A stretch of DNA of 11,056 nucleotides from an uncultured Succinatimonas sp. (GCA_905201175.1 CAJKNC010000057.1:1-11056), one strand, 5' to 3'. Positions 1 to 6,512 are shown, counted from the first letter of the stretch. Notes: generated by a model from the letters alone, not told the origin. Program-made: numbers and translations.

Positions 1-60
1 AAAACGGTAAATGAATTTTTTGTGAAAACGTTTGCGAATATGAAAAAAAATAGTAACTAA
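1..60 (+). CDS. Possible C-terminal end of an upstream gene (partial)
   Basis: Frame 1 is open from the first base to a TAA at 58-60 and would encode 19 residues ending in FANMKKNSN. The other two forward frames hit a stop within the first 12 bases. The composition (Lys, Asn, Phe and one Met) suits a hydrophilic protein tail, but 19 codons are too few to identify a family. It could be a chance open stretch in AT-rich DNA. Confidence 0.35.
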   Translation, partial: KTVNEFFVKTFANMKKNSN

Positions 61-261
61 AGATTGCATAAATTAAGGAAATTTTTTGATTTTTGTCTAT
101 AATGTAAACGTTAAAAATTTTTTATCGCGGATTTTATCTTTACTTTATGAAATATCAGGATTTTTGCATATTTGTGCAGGAGATAATCAGAAAGAATTTT
201 TCTAATCTGCATATATGAATATACAGACAGAAGAATTGCCGATGAGTTCAGCTGAGGATAG
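61..261. other. AT-rich gene-free stretch
   Basis: No credible coding sequence is visible. Positions 61-120 are only about 18% G+C by hand count. A consensus-like TATAAT lies at 98-103, but I see no -35 box at normal spacing, so it is only a weak promoter candidate. Short A/T-rich inverted repeats occur, such as the one around 111-124 and AGAAA/TTTCT near 190-205, but none makes a convincing terminator. This stretch separates the possible gene end at 60 from the GC-rich structured island that follows. Confidence 0.5.
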
Positions 262-547
262 GTCCAGATAATTCTAGCGGAAATATGTTTAAAAGGCGGC
301 CGTAAAACTGCTAATTTTGGACAAATTTTCGCTTAAATGGCGGATATCTCCAAATGCAGATGCTGAGGATGATTGCCGCAAAGGGCGAGGCGCGTCCGGA
401 TTGCGCAGGCAGCAAGAGCTGATAGGCAGCAGCGCTGCGAACCTACGATGCTAAGGTTAATTAGCTTTGCGTAGGAGGCCAAGTGTGTGTTCGATGTTTT
501 ATGGGGGCTAAAATTCAGTGATCTTTAGTTCCCATTTATAGGCCGCC
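262..547 (+). ncRNA. Candidate structured RNA or long structured mRNA leader
   Basis: This gene-free island differs sharply from its surroundings: 361-480 is about 58% G+C against about 18% at 61-120 (hand counts). Several helices can be drawn. They include 262-268 with 316-322, a closing helix of 295-301 with 541-547 (GGCGGCC/GGCCGCC), 361-365 with 410-414, a GCAGC/GCTGC hairpin near 426-438, and 442-447 with 470-475 carrying an inner GCTAA/TTAGC stem. A 12-bp stem of 501-512 with 524-535 contains two G-T pairs. I do not recognise a known RNA class: the conserved blocks of RNase P RNA, tmRNA, SRP RNA and 6S RNA are absent. It could be an independent small RNA or the 5' leader of the reductase gene. 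The + strand is assumed because the island abuts that gene. The helices were drawn by eye, without energy calculation or covariation support. Confidence 0.4.
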
Positions 548-570
548 GCTAAGATAAATTTGGAGATGTT
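346..570 (+). promoter_or_regulatory. Long-range pairing that can hide the ribosome binding site
   Basis: The segment ATCTCCAAAT at 346-355 is the exact reverse complement of ATTTGGAGAT at 558-567. Including G-T pairs, the helix extends to 343-345 with 568-570, giving 13 bp that reach the base before the ATG at 571. The second arm contains the only good Shine-Dalgarno sequence of the reductase gene (GGAG, 562-565, five bases before the ATG). If both arms are on one transcript, this helix would block translation initiation. It crosses the 295-301/541-547 helix, so the two would form a pseudoknot or be alternatives. That it acts as a switch is inference. Confidence 0.45.
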
Positions 571-1395
571 ATGAAAGTTTTAGTCACTGGTGCTGAGGGC
601 TTGTTAGGTCGTGATGTAGTCAAAATCTTTTCACAGCATGGTTTTGAGGTAAAGGGCTGTTCTCATGCTGCATTAGATATTACATCTGTTGAAAATGCAA
701 CTCGCGTCTTAGATGAATTTAAACCGGATACAGTGATTCATTGCGCCGCTTATACCTCAATTGACGGGGCTGAAACAGATTTTGAGAATGCTTGCCGCGT
801 GAATGAGAAGGGCACAGAAAATATAGCTTCTTGGTGTGCTAAAAATGACGCCATATTAGTTTATATCTCTACAGACTATGTTTTCTATGGCGGACTTGAT
901 CGTGCCTATAAGCCAAATGACACCACTCAGCCTATCAATAAATATGGTGAATCCAAGTTATTAGGCGAAGAGGTCGTTAAGAAGCTGTGCAAGAAATATT
1001 ACATTGTCAGAACCTCCTGGTTATATGGCGATAAGCCGCATAATTTCGTTACTGATTTGATAGCTGCTGCTGATAATGCCCAGCTTCAGGTTGTTAATGA
1101 TCAAACCGGCTGTCCGACCTGGACTTGCGATGTAGCCTCAGCTTTAATCGAGCTTTTAAAGAATCATGATTTCGGTATTTATCATGCCTGCAACAGCGGT
1201 TCTACTACCTGGTACGGCTTAGCTCAAAAGCTTTATGAGCTGATGCGCATTAAGATGAACTTAAAGCCGTGCAGCTCGGAAATATTGCATAATCGTGTTG
1301 CTAAGCGTCCGGTTCAGAGCGTGATGGATAACGGCGGCTTATGCAGATCTTGGGAAGAAGCCCTGGCAGAATTCGTTAAGACTTTAAAGCATTAA
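571..1395 (+). CDS. rfbD: dTDP-4-dehydrorhamnose reductase (RmlD/RfbD family)
   Basis: This enzyme performs the last step of dTDP-L-rhamnose synthesis: NAD(P)H-dependent reduction of dTDP-4-keto-L-rhamnose in the cytoplasm, supplying rhamnose for surface polysaccharide. The 274-residue protein is an extended short-chain dehydrogenase. It has a Rossmann GxxGxxG motif at residues 7-13 (GAEGLLG), the catalytic Thr in STDYVF (T101), and the Tyr-x-x-x-Lys pair at Y125 and K129. It also keeps the family motifs RTSWLYG and QxGCPT. The length suits shorter family members (about 280; the Salmonella enzyme is about 299). The usual VFDG is VFYGG here, a small departure near the active site. The start is supported by GGAG at 562-565. 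No rmlA, rmlB or rmlC lies nearby, so it appears to be transcribed alone, between an unusual leader and a strong terminator. Related NAD-dependent sugar reductases are the main alternative function. Confidence 0.85.
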   Translation: MKVLVTGAEGLLGRDVVKIFSQHGFEVKGCSHAALDITSVENATRVLDEFKPDTVIHCAAYTSIDGAETDFENACRVNEKGTENIASWCAKNDAILVYISTDYVFYGGLDRAYKPNDTTQPINKYGESKLLGEEVVKKLCKKYYIVRTSWLYGDKPHNFVTDLIAAADNAQLQVVNDQTGCPTWTCDVASALIELLKNHDFGIYHACNSGSTTWYGLAQKLYELMRIKMNLKPCSSEILHNRVAKRPVQSVMDNGGLCRSWEEALAEFVKTLKH

Positions 1396-1413
1396 AATAT
1401 TTTAAGATTTAAG

Positions 1414-1443
1414 AAAAAAAGGCTGCGCTGAGCAGCCTTTTTT
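1414..1443 (+). terminator. Rho-independent terminator after the rhamnose reductase
   Basis: A 6-bp GC-rich stem (GGCTGC 1421-1426, GCAGCC 1432-1437) with a 5-base loop is followed by six T's at 1438-1443 and preceded by seven A's at 1414-1420. The A and T runs extend the stem and would let it also work on the opposite strand. It lies 26 bases after the reductase stop codon. Confidence 0.9.
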
Positions 1444-1559
1444 CTGCTTCTTTATTTCAGCATGCAGATTGTTTTTTTTCTGATAATTACAGTCTGATGA
1501 GAGGATTATTCTTCTGGCAGGTATAATTTCTGTAAAGCTTATTCCTTTATTTCGATTTT

Positions 1560-1589
1560 TTGCTTTGGCAAATATTAGATAAATATAAT
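1560..1589 (+). promoter_or_regulatory. Candidate sigma-70 promoter for the YjbR-type gene
   Basis: A perfect -10 box, TATAAT at 1584-1589, lies 18 bases after TTGCTT at 1560-1565, a weak -35 match. Transcription would start near 1596, about 12 bases before the ATG at 1608. A second TATAAT at 1522-1527 has no clear -35 and is a weaker candidate. Confidence 0.45.
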
Positions 1590-1607
1590 TCTGTCTTTTA
1601 TAAAGCA

Positions 1608-2273
1608 ATGTTTGAAAATATTTTTTGCAGCAGAAAGCTAAATGCAGAGCGTCTGCTGCGTTTTGGCTTTTACCCAAAGGATGATGGTTTTGCATACGAA
1701 CATCTTCTATCGGGCAATATGTTTAAGCTGTACGTTTTTGTATTTAAGAACAATTATGTTGAAACAGAATTAGTCGATCTGGAGACCAATGAGCCCTATG
1801 TCTTATATAAAGCTAATACCTTAGGGGCTTTTGTTTCAAAGATAAGGGCTGAGATAGAAGAGCTCTTGCGGCAGATAGCTGAAAAGTGCTTTGATAGCTG
1901 TTTGTTTAAAAGCGAGCAGACGCTGCAGATTATAGATTATGTTCAAAGAACCTATGGAAATGAGCTTGAGTTTTTATGGAGCAATTCTCCCGGAAATGCT
2001 GTATGGCGCAGAAAAGACAGTAAAAAATGGTACGGAATAATTATGACTGTAGCCGCCGGCAAAATAGGGCTGTCTTTAAAGAAAAGCGTCGAGATTCTTG
2101 ATCTGCGGCTGAAAGCAGAGCAAATGCCCTTGACTATAGATAATCAATGCTACTTCCCAGGATGGCATATGAACAAGAAAACCTGGTATACCATGGTATT
2201 AAATAATTCTGTGGCTACAGAAGAAATCTGCAGACGCATTGATATAAGTTACGAATTGGCAAAGGGAAAATAA
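1608..2273 (+). CDS. MmcQ/YjbR family protein, long two-domain form
   Basis: The protein has 221 residues. Its C-terminal part, from roughly residue 120, matches the YjbR/MmcQ (DUF419) fold: it contains NAVWRRKDSKKWYG, then PGWHMNKKTWYTMVL and a closing ICRRIDISYELA helix, comparable to E. coli YjbR (HLNKAHWSTVYL and YYLVDASY). The fold resembles double-wing DNA-binding proteins, but its molecular role is not established. The N-terminal 100 or so residues, beginning MFENIFCSRKLN, form an extra alpha/beta region absent from the short E. coli protein but seen in longer family members. An in-frame TTG at 1560 would add 16 residues; I prefer the ATG at 1608 because the TTG overlaps the best promoter candidate. 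Neither start has a strong Shine-Dalgarno sequence. The gene appears monocistronic and converges with rnt. No signal peptide or membrane segment is visible, so it should be cytosolic. Confidence 0.75.
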   Translation: MFENIFCSRKLNAERLLRFGFYPKDDGFAYEHLLSGNMFKLYVFVFKNNYVETELVDLETNEPYVLYKANTLGAFVSKIRAEIEELLRQIAEKCFDSCLFKSEQTLQIIDYVQRTYGNELEFLWSNSPGNAVWRRKDSKKWYGIIMTVAAGKIGLSLKKSVEILDLRLKAEQMPLTIDNQCYFPGWHMNKKTWYTMVLNNSVATEEICRRIDISYELAKGK

Positions 2274-2489
2274 GCTCTTACTGAAGCTATTCTTTATAAG
2301 ATGCCTTATTTGACTAAGGCCTAAAAGAGAGACGAGCATTTTTTATAAATAGCATAGCTGCTTCAGCTTTTGCCTGCATGGGCAGCTGATAAAATAAATT
2401 CTATTGAAGCTTAAAATAGATATAAGACATCTCCCGCAATATTTTTTATGCAGGAGACGGAAATTCAAATAAAGCTCTTTATCTCTGCA
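2274..2489. other. Convergent intergenic region with several hairpins
   Basis: This gap lies between the 3' ends of the YjbR-type gene (+) and rnt (-). It holds a GCCTTA/TAAGGC hairpin at 2303-2320 (6-bp stem, 6-base loop) with no T run, AGCTG/CAGCT at 2356-2368 followed by TTT, and TGCC/GGGCA at 2371-2384. A 9-bp hairpin at 2430-2457 is perfect, counting one G-T pair, only when read on the minus strand, which suits the end of the rnt transcript. None is a textbook terminator. No coding sequence is visible. Confidence 0.5.
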
Positions 2490-3134
2490 TTAAGCAGATG
2501 CCGCTGGCGGGAAGCCGGCAAAAAGAGTATAGCTGTTTAGAATATTGCAAAACAGCTGACATTCCTGGGCAGTATCGTACGCAGCCCCATGAGCGCTGTT
2601 CATATCGAAATTTATGCCTGAGGCAATGCAGGCGCGGGCAAGTACTGTCTGTCCATATACTAAGGCAGAAAGAGAGGCTGTATCTAATACTGAGAAAGGG
2701 TGAAAAGGATTTTTCTTTTCGAGGTTATTTCTTGCTGCGGCAGCATTGATGAAGCTTTGATCAAAATGGCCGTTATGGCCTACTAGAATAGCTCTCTTGC
2801 AATGCTGAGCCTTAACTTCCTTTTGTATAGCTTTGAACATGGTCAGGAGACTTGAAGCTTCATCTTTAAGATCGCGTTTTTCATCAAAGGGATCTATACC
2901 TAAAAAATCAATATTAGGCTGATTGATAATAGCACCTTCAAAAGGCCGAATATTGGCATGATAAAGATCGCCTGGAGTAAAATGGCCCTGAGCGTCCATT
3001 TTTACAGTCATCATGGCTATCTCAAGCAAAGCATCAGTTTGGGGGTTAAAACCTGCAGTTTCAACATCTACAACTACAGGCAAAAAGCCGCGGAAACGGT
3101 CTTTGATGGTTTTAATTTCAGCGTCAATACTCAC
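2490..3134 (-). CDS. rnt: Ribonuclease T (DEDDh 3'-5' exoribonuclease)
   Basis: RNase T trims the 3' ends of tRNA and other stable RNAs, removing the terminal A of tRNA-CCA during turnover and maturing 5S and 23S rRNA; it acts as a dimer in the cytoplasm. The 214-residue product matches E. coli RNase T in length and along its whole sequence, for example RFRGFLPVVVDVETAGFN near the N-terminus and NPFHPFSVLDTASL in the middle. All DEDDh catalytic residues are present: D23 and E25 (DVETAG), D125 (GHFDQSF), H182 (SAHGAAYD) and D187. The start is GTG at 3134, chosen because no in-frame ATG lies nearby and the N-terminus then aligns with the family. A weak Shine-Dalgarno (AGGGA) lies about 11 bases upstream. 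It is downstream of the GH84 gene on the same strand but separated by a putative terminator and its own promoter, so it is probably transcribed separately. Confidence 0.95.
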   Translation of the reverse strand: MSIDAEIKTIKDRFRGFLPVVVDVETAGFNPQTDALLEIAMMTVKMDAQGHFTPGDLYHANIRPFEGAIINQPNIDFLGIDPFDEKRDLKDEASSLLTMFKAIQKEVKAQHCKRAILVGHNGHFDQSFINAAAARNNLEKKNPFHPFSVLDTASLSALVYGQTVLARACIASGINFDMNSAHGAAYDTAQECQLFCNILNSYTLFAGFPPAASA

Positions 3135-3168
3135 TTTAGATAAAATCCCTAAAAAAAAATCTGTGAGT

Positions 3169-3177
3169 ATTCTAGCA
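3169..3177 (-). promoter_or_regulatory. Extended -10 promoter for rnt
   Basis: On the minus strand the sequence reads TGCTAGAAT, a full extended -10 element (TGn plus TAGAAT). Transcription would start near 3162, giving a leader of about 27 bases before the GTG at 3134. No good -35 box is seen, which is usual for extended -10 promoters. Confidence 0.5.
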
Positions 3178-3184
3178 TAATGAT

Positions 3185-3213
3185 AAAAAAGGAGTGGCTT
3201 TTTTTATAAAGCC
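3185..3213 (-). terminator. Probable terminator after the GH84 gene
   Basis: On the minus strand, GGCTTT (3213-3208) pairs with AAAGCC (3201-3196) around a 6-base loop. After five bases (ACTCC) there is a run of six T's (3190-3185). The gap between stem and T run makes it imperfect, but the position, about 47 bases after the GH84 stop and before the rnt promoter, fits. Confidence 0.5.
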
Positions 3214-3259
3214 GATATAGCCAAGATAGTTATATTTAAAATTTGTCAGCCTAGAATAA

Positions 3260-4324
3260 CTAGGAAGTTAAGCAGGCTGCATCAAATTGATAGGCTCCGG
3301 CTAAAAAGTCCAGAAATTCCTTGCTCGCAGGAGTTGTGATTTTTTTTAATAAAGCTTGCAGCTTAAGCTTTTGTTCAGCATTGAGGGCCTGTATGCCGCA
3401 ATCCTGCAAAATGTTTAAATAAGGCTTTATATTTTCGCTTTGTTCTTTAAAAAGCTCTTTTATAACGGAATTTTGCAAAGCTATGATCTGTGATGCTGAT
3501 AAGCCTTCATAGGTAGCTTTAAGAGAGCTTATGCTGATTTTTGACAGGTGACATTCAGTCATCGGGTTTAGAGCGTGCAGTGCTACAGCACCGTTTAGAT
3601 TTCGCCTGCCGTTTAGAGGCCTAGTATAGATTTTACTGCAAATATTTTTTCCATCATTTACAGGATAATTATCCCAGACAGCGAGATTTGCTCCTAAAAA
3701 TTTTTGTGCATGCAAAATATTGTCCATGGTGATATCTTTAGCTAAAACCTGGGGACCGGTATAAAAAAAGCTTATGGAATCAGGGAGATCTGCTCTTAAG
3801 TCCTGAAAATAATTTTTAGGCGGCGGTCCAAAAACTTTTTCTAAGATGGGATCTTCGCTGTAATAAGATGGGCATACTATAAGTTTTTCTGCTTCTGCAG
3901 GAAGATTTTTATAAACTTCTTTGATAATTAAATTTTGGATTTTGCCCTCATTTTTACCTATTTCTATGTCATCAAAGAGCAGGCATATCATTTGAGACTT
4001 AGTTTTTTTTGCCAGATAATTTATCTTATTTACAAGTACAGGCAAAAGCTTTTGATAATTTTTGCATATATGCAAAGGAGAAATTCCAAAGCCAAACTTT
4101 AAGTTAAGTTCATGGCAGTGAGAGCTTAATTTTGTAAGAACATAAAGCTCATCATTTGTTAAATTTTTATCCCAGGCGCTCCTTAAACAGCTTGCATTTT
4201 TAGGAGCATACAGATAAAAATCCAGGTTTTGCTTCTTTAAAAAAGTGCATAAATCCAAACGATCCTCTTCTTTGTACGGCCTGCCATAAAAACCTTCAAT
4301 TATGCCAAGTAAGGTATTTTTCAT
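3260..4324 (-). CDS. Cytosolic GH84 beta-N-acetylglucosaminidase (O-GlcNAcase-like)
   Basis: GH84 enzymes remove beta-linked N-acetylglucosamine by substrate-assisted catalysis using two adjacent aspartates. The family signature GIIEGFYGRPY is at residues 7-17, YLYAPKN at 37-43, the catalytic Asp pair D118-D119 in CLLFDDI, FYTGP at 187-191, and the sugar-binding VWDNYPVND at 216-224, comparable to LWDNIHAND in human O-GlcNAcase. A conserved RPLNGR segment follows. The protein has 354 residues: essentially the catalytic barrel plus a short helical tail. It lacks the signal peptide and the binding or anchoring domains of secreted clostridial GH84 hyaluronidases, so it should act inside the cell. 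Possible substrates are GlcNAc-bearing proteins, imported amino-sugar oligosaccharides or wall turnover fragments; the sequence does not decide between these. An AAGGAG lies four bases before the ATG on the minus strand. The gene is divergent from tig. Confidence 0.85.
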   Translation of the reverse strand: MKNTLLGIIEGFYGRPYKEEDRLDLCTFLKKQNLDFYLYAPKNASCLRSAWDKNLTNDELYVLTKLSSHCHELNLKFGFGISPLHICKNYQKLLPVLVNKINYLAKKTKSQMICLLFDDIEIGKNEGKIQNLIIKEVYKNLPAEAEKLIVCPSYYSEDPILEKVFGPPPKNYFQDLRADLPDSISFFYTGPQVLAKDITMDNILHAQKFLGANLAVWDNYPVNDGKNICSKIYTRPLNGRRNLNGAVALHALNPMTECHLSKISISSLKATYEGLSASQIIALQNSVIKELFKEQSENIKPYLNILQDCGIQALNAEQKLKLQALLKKITTPASKEFLDFLAGAYQFDAACLTS

Positions 4325-4525
4325 ATAACTCCTTGAAACAATTAGTAATAATTATCAAAAAATAGTTCTTTTTCTTTTGTTTGGCTTAAGCTTTTATACC
4401 TTATACTATAATCATTTCGATTCCTTGTGTATAATAAGCAAGTTTAAGTGACGTTCGGCACAGACAAGATCACCGATGCGTCTTTTGTTTTTGTTTAATA
4501 ACTGCAACCTAAATCGAGGTAAATG
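4325..4525. promoter_or_regulatory. Divergent regulatory region between the GH84 gene and tig
   Basis: This AT-rich region must carry promoters in both directions. On the + strand there are two TATAAT boxes, at 4407-4412 and 4430-4435, either of which would give tig a leader of roughly 80-110 bases. TTGGCT at 4381-4386 is the only -35-like hexamer and its spacing to the first box (20 bases) is too long. On the minus strand several TATA-like hexamers lie at about 4400-4440, without a clear -35. A GAGG at 4516-4519 is the ribosome binding site of tig. Confidence 0.5.
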
Positions 4526-5842
4526 ATGCAGGTTTCAACCGAGAAGAAAGAAGGCTTAAAGCACCTTATCACTATTACTGTGCCAGCCGCTGATGTTAAA
4601 GATTTATATCAAAAGTCTCTGCGCAAGGTAGCTAAGGCTGCCCGTATTGATGGTTTCCGCAAGGGCCACGTTCCTACTAAGGTATTAGAGCAGCGTTTTG
4701 GCTATGAGATCATTGAAGAGACTCACGAAGCTATTTTCAGAGAAACCTTATATAAGGCTGTTGCTGAGACTAAGTTAAAGGTTGTAAATACTCCTGAGTT
4801 AAGCTTAGCTGATCCTAACTTCAGTGCCGATAAAGACTTCGTCTACACCGCTTTAGTAGAGGTTGAGCCGGAGATTTCCTTAAAGCCTTTAGCTGATCTT
4901 AAGTTAAAGCACTTCAAGTCTGAGCTCACCGACGAGGATGTTGAGAAGATGATCGGCAATCTCCGTGAGCAGCAGGGCAAGTGGCAGGTTAAGGACGATC
5001 TTGCAATTTCAGCTGATACCTTAGCTAAGATTAGCTTCAAGTTAAGCGTTGACGGCAAGGAAGTTGAGAATGGCGGTTCTGATGATTTTGCCGTACAGCC
5101 TGGCAAGACCTCTTTAATCGAGGGCTTTAGCGATCAGTTATTAGGTCACAAGGCTGGTGAGAAGTTTGTTATCAAGGCAACCTTCCCGACCCCATATCAC
5201 AATGCCGAGCTCGCTGGTAAAGAAGGTACCTTTGACGTTACCGTTAACTCTGTTTCCGAGCGCATTTTGCCTGAGGTTGATGCTGATTTCGTTCGCATTT
5301 ACGGCATTAAGGACGGCAATCTTGACGCCTTCCGCGATGCATTGCGCAAGAATATGCAGCGCGAGCTTAAGAAGGCTTTATATGCTAAGACCCGCGAGTC
5401 CCTCTTCGATGCTTTAACTAAGCAGTATGAAGAGGTTGAGGTTCCTGCATCTTTAGTTGCCGAAGAGGTAAAGCGTTTACAAGAGAACATGAAGAAGAAC
5501 ATTCAGGCTCAGTTTGGCTTTACTCCTAAGGAGGAGATGCTAAAGGCTGAGAACTTCAGCGATCAGGCTAAGGCTAATGTTCTCTTAGGCTTCATCTTAA
5601 GAGCCTTTGTAAGCGAGTTAAAGATCGGTGAGCCTTCTAAGGAAATGATCGACGGCTTAATTTCTCAGTACGCTGAGGCTTTCGAGACTCCAGAAGAGGT
5701 TATCAAGTCTATCGCTAAGGACAAGAAGGCTATGAGCAACTTCGTAGAAGAGGCTTATGAGCACAATGTTGTTGATGCCCTTATGGAAAAGGCCTGCGAT
5801 GGCGAGACTGTTCTTTCCTTCGAAGAGATCACTCATAAGTAA
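4526..5842 (+). CDS. tig: Trigger factor, ribosome-associated chaperone and prolyl isomerase
   Basis: Trigger factor binds ribosomal protein L23 at the exit tunnel and shields nascent chains; it also catalyses peptidyl-prolyl cis-trans isomerisation. The N-terminal ribosome-binding domain (about 1-110) has the GFRKGHVP signature with F44-R45-K46 at the same positions as in E. coli. An FKBP-type domain follows at about 150-245 (DFAVQPGKTSLIEGF, then LGHKAGEKF), and the helical chaperone arms fill the rest. Two ATGs overlap at 4523 and 4526. I chose 4526 because it gives MQVS, as in E. coli, and sits six bases after GAGG instead of three. The resulting 438 residues compare with 432 in E. coli. 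Lysine is encoded mostly by AAG, unlike the AAA-rich neighbours, consistent with high expression. clpP follows after 30 bases, so tig-clpP-clpX are probably co-transcribed. Confidence 0.96.
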   Translation: MQVSTEKKEGLKHLITITVPAADVKDLYQKSLRKVAKAARIDGFRKGHVPTKVLEQRFGYEIIEETHEAIFRETLYKAVAETKLKVVNTPELSLADPNFSADKDFVYTALVEVEPEISLKPLADLKLKHFKSELTDEDVEKMIGNLREQQGKWQVKDDLAISADTLAKISFKLSVDGKEVENGGSDDFAVQPGKTSLIEGFSDQLLGHKAGEKFVIKATFPTPYHNAELAGKEGTFDVTVNSVSERILPEVDADFVRIYGIKDGNLDAFRDALRKNMQRELKKALYAKTRESLFDALTKQYEEVEVPASLVAEEVKRLQENMKKNIQAQFGFTPKEEMLKAENFSDQAKANVLLGFILRAFVSELKIGEPSKEMIDGLISQYAEAFETPEEVIKSIAKDKKAMSNFVEEAYEHNVVDALMEKACDGETVLSFEEITHK

Positions 5843-5872
5843 TTTTATTAGCTAATAAGGAGCTGGGCAAAC

Positions 5873-6505
5873 ATGTATATGAGAGAACAAGCAGCCTCGA
5901 CGCTGGTGCCTATGGTAATTGAGCAGACGGCACGAGGCGAACGTTCGTTTGATATTTATTCCCGCATGCTTAAGGATCGCGTGATCTTTCTAACCGGTGA
6001 GGTTGAGGATCATATGTCAGATCTGATAGTTGCCCAGCTTTTATTTTTAGAGTCAGAAGATCCTGACAAAGATATCTATTTATACATCAACTCTCCGGGT
6101 GGAGTGGTGACTGCTGGTATGGCTATTTACGATACTATGCAGTATATAAAGCCCGATGTCTGCACGCTGTGTATGGGACAGGCCTGTTCAATGGGATCGT
6201 TTTTACTGTCAGGCGGAGCTAAAGGCAAGCGTTTTGCTCTTCCTAATGCCCGCATCATGATCCATCAGCCCCTAGGCGGATTTAAAGGTCAGGCTAGTGA
6301 TATTATGATCCACGCTAAGGAAACACAGCGCATCAAGCAGATTTTAAATGAGCTCTTAGCAAAGCATACCGGTCAGCCTTTAGATATTATCGAGCGCGAT
6401 ACTGATAGAGATAACTTTATGTCAGCACAAGAGGCTTGCGAGTATGGACTTATCGATAAAGTCATCACCAACCGCGCTGATATTGTCAAAGTAGTACAGG
6501 AATAA
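5873..6505 (+). CDS. clpP: ATP-dependent Clp protease, proteolytic subunit
   Basis: ClpP forms a two-ring, 14-subunit serine peptidase chamber that degrades proteins fed in by ClpX. In this 210-residue product the triad is S106 (GQACSMGSF), H131 (ARIMIHQP) and D180 (DRDNFMS), with the same spacing as E. coli S97, H122 and D171. By alignment with E. coli, the propeptide would be cut near residues 9/10, just before TLVPMVIEQ, leaving about 201 residues. The residue before the catalytic serine is cysteine, where alanine (GQAASMG) is usual, and the residue after the following glycine is serine instead of alanine; neither should abolish activity. AAGGAG at 5857-5862 lies ten bases before the ATG. 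The gene sits between tig and clpX, seven bases before clpX. Confidence 0.97.
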   Translation: MYMREQAASTLVPMVIEQTARGERSFDIYSRMLKDRVIFLTGEVEDHMSDLIVAQLLFLESEDPDKDIYLYINSPGGVVTAGMAIYDTMQYIKPDVCTLCMGQACSMGSFLLSGGAKGKRFALPNARIMIHQPLGGFKGQASDIMIHAKETQRIKQILNELLAKHTGQPLDIIERDTDRDNFMSAQEACEYGLIDKVITNRADIVKVVQE

Positions 6506-6512
6506 AGCATAA

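Noticed and set aside
354..422. 22-codon open reading frame in the GC-rich island (MQMLRMIAAK...)
   Set aside because: It has no good ribosome binding site, no residue bias expected of an attenuation leader, and lies inside strong RNA stems; chance is more likely.
419..443. Hammerhead-ribozyme-like core (CTGATAG, GC hairpin, GAAC)
   Set aside because: The essential CUGAUGA is broken (A and G swapped at the key positions), GAAA is absent and no cleavage-site stem is evident.
362..478. Partial resemblance to a TPP riboswitch (GCTGAGGA, then GAACCT...GGTTAAT...GCGTAGG)
   Set aside because: The thiamin box pieces are incomplete: CTGAGA is absent, the conserved TGATC after ACC is missing, and the downstream gene has no link to thiamin.
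241..570. JUMPstart/ops element expected upstream of polysaccharide genes
   Set aside because: The ops core GGCGGTAGCGTG is not present; GGCGG occurs but without the rest.
1402..1695. 97-residue minus-strand reading frame
   Set aside because: It runs through the reductase terminator and the start of the YjbR gene, and its composition is not protein-like.
2498..2749. 83-residue + strand reading frame
   Set aside because: It is the antisense of rnt, a conserved gene with all catalytic residues.
4843..5502. Reading frames on both strands inside tig
   Set aside because: They are shadows of the trigger factor gene, with Ser- and Leu-rich low-complexity translations.
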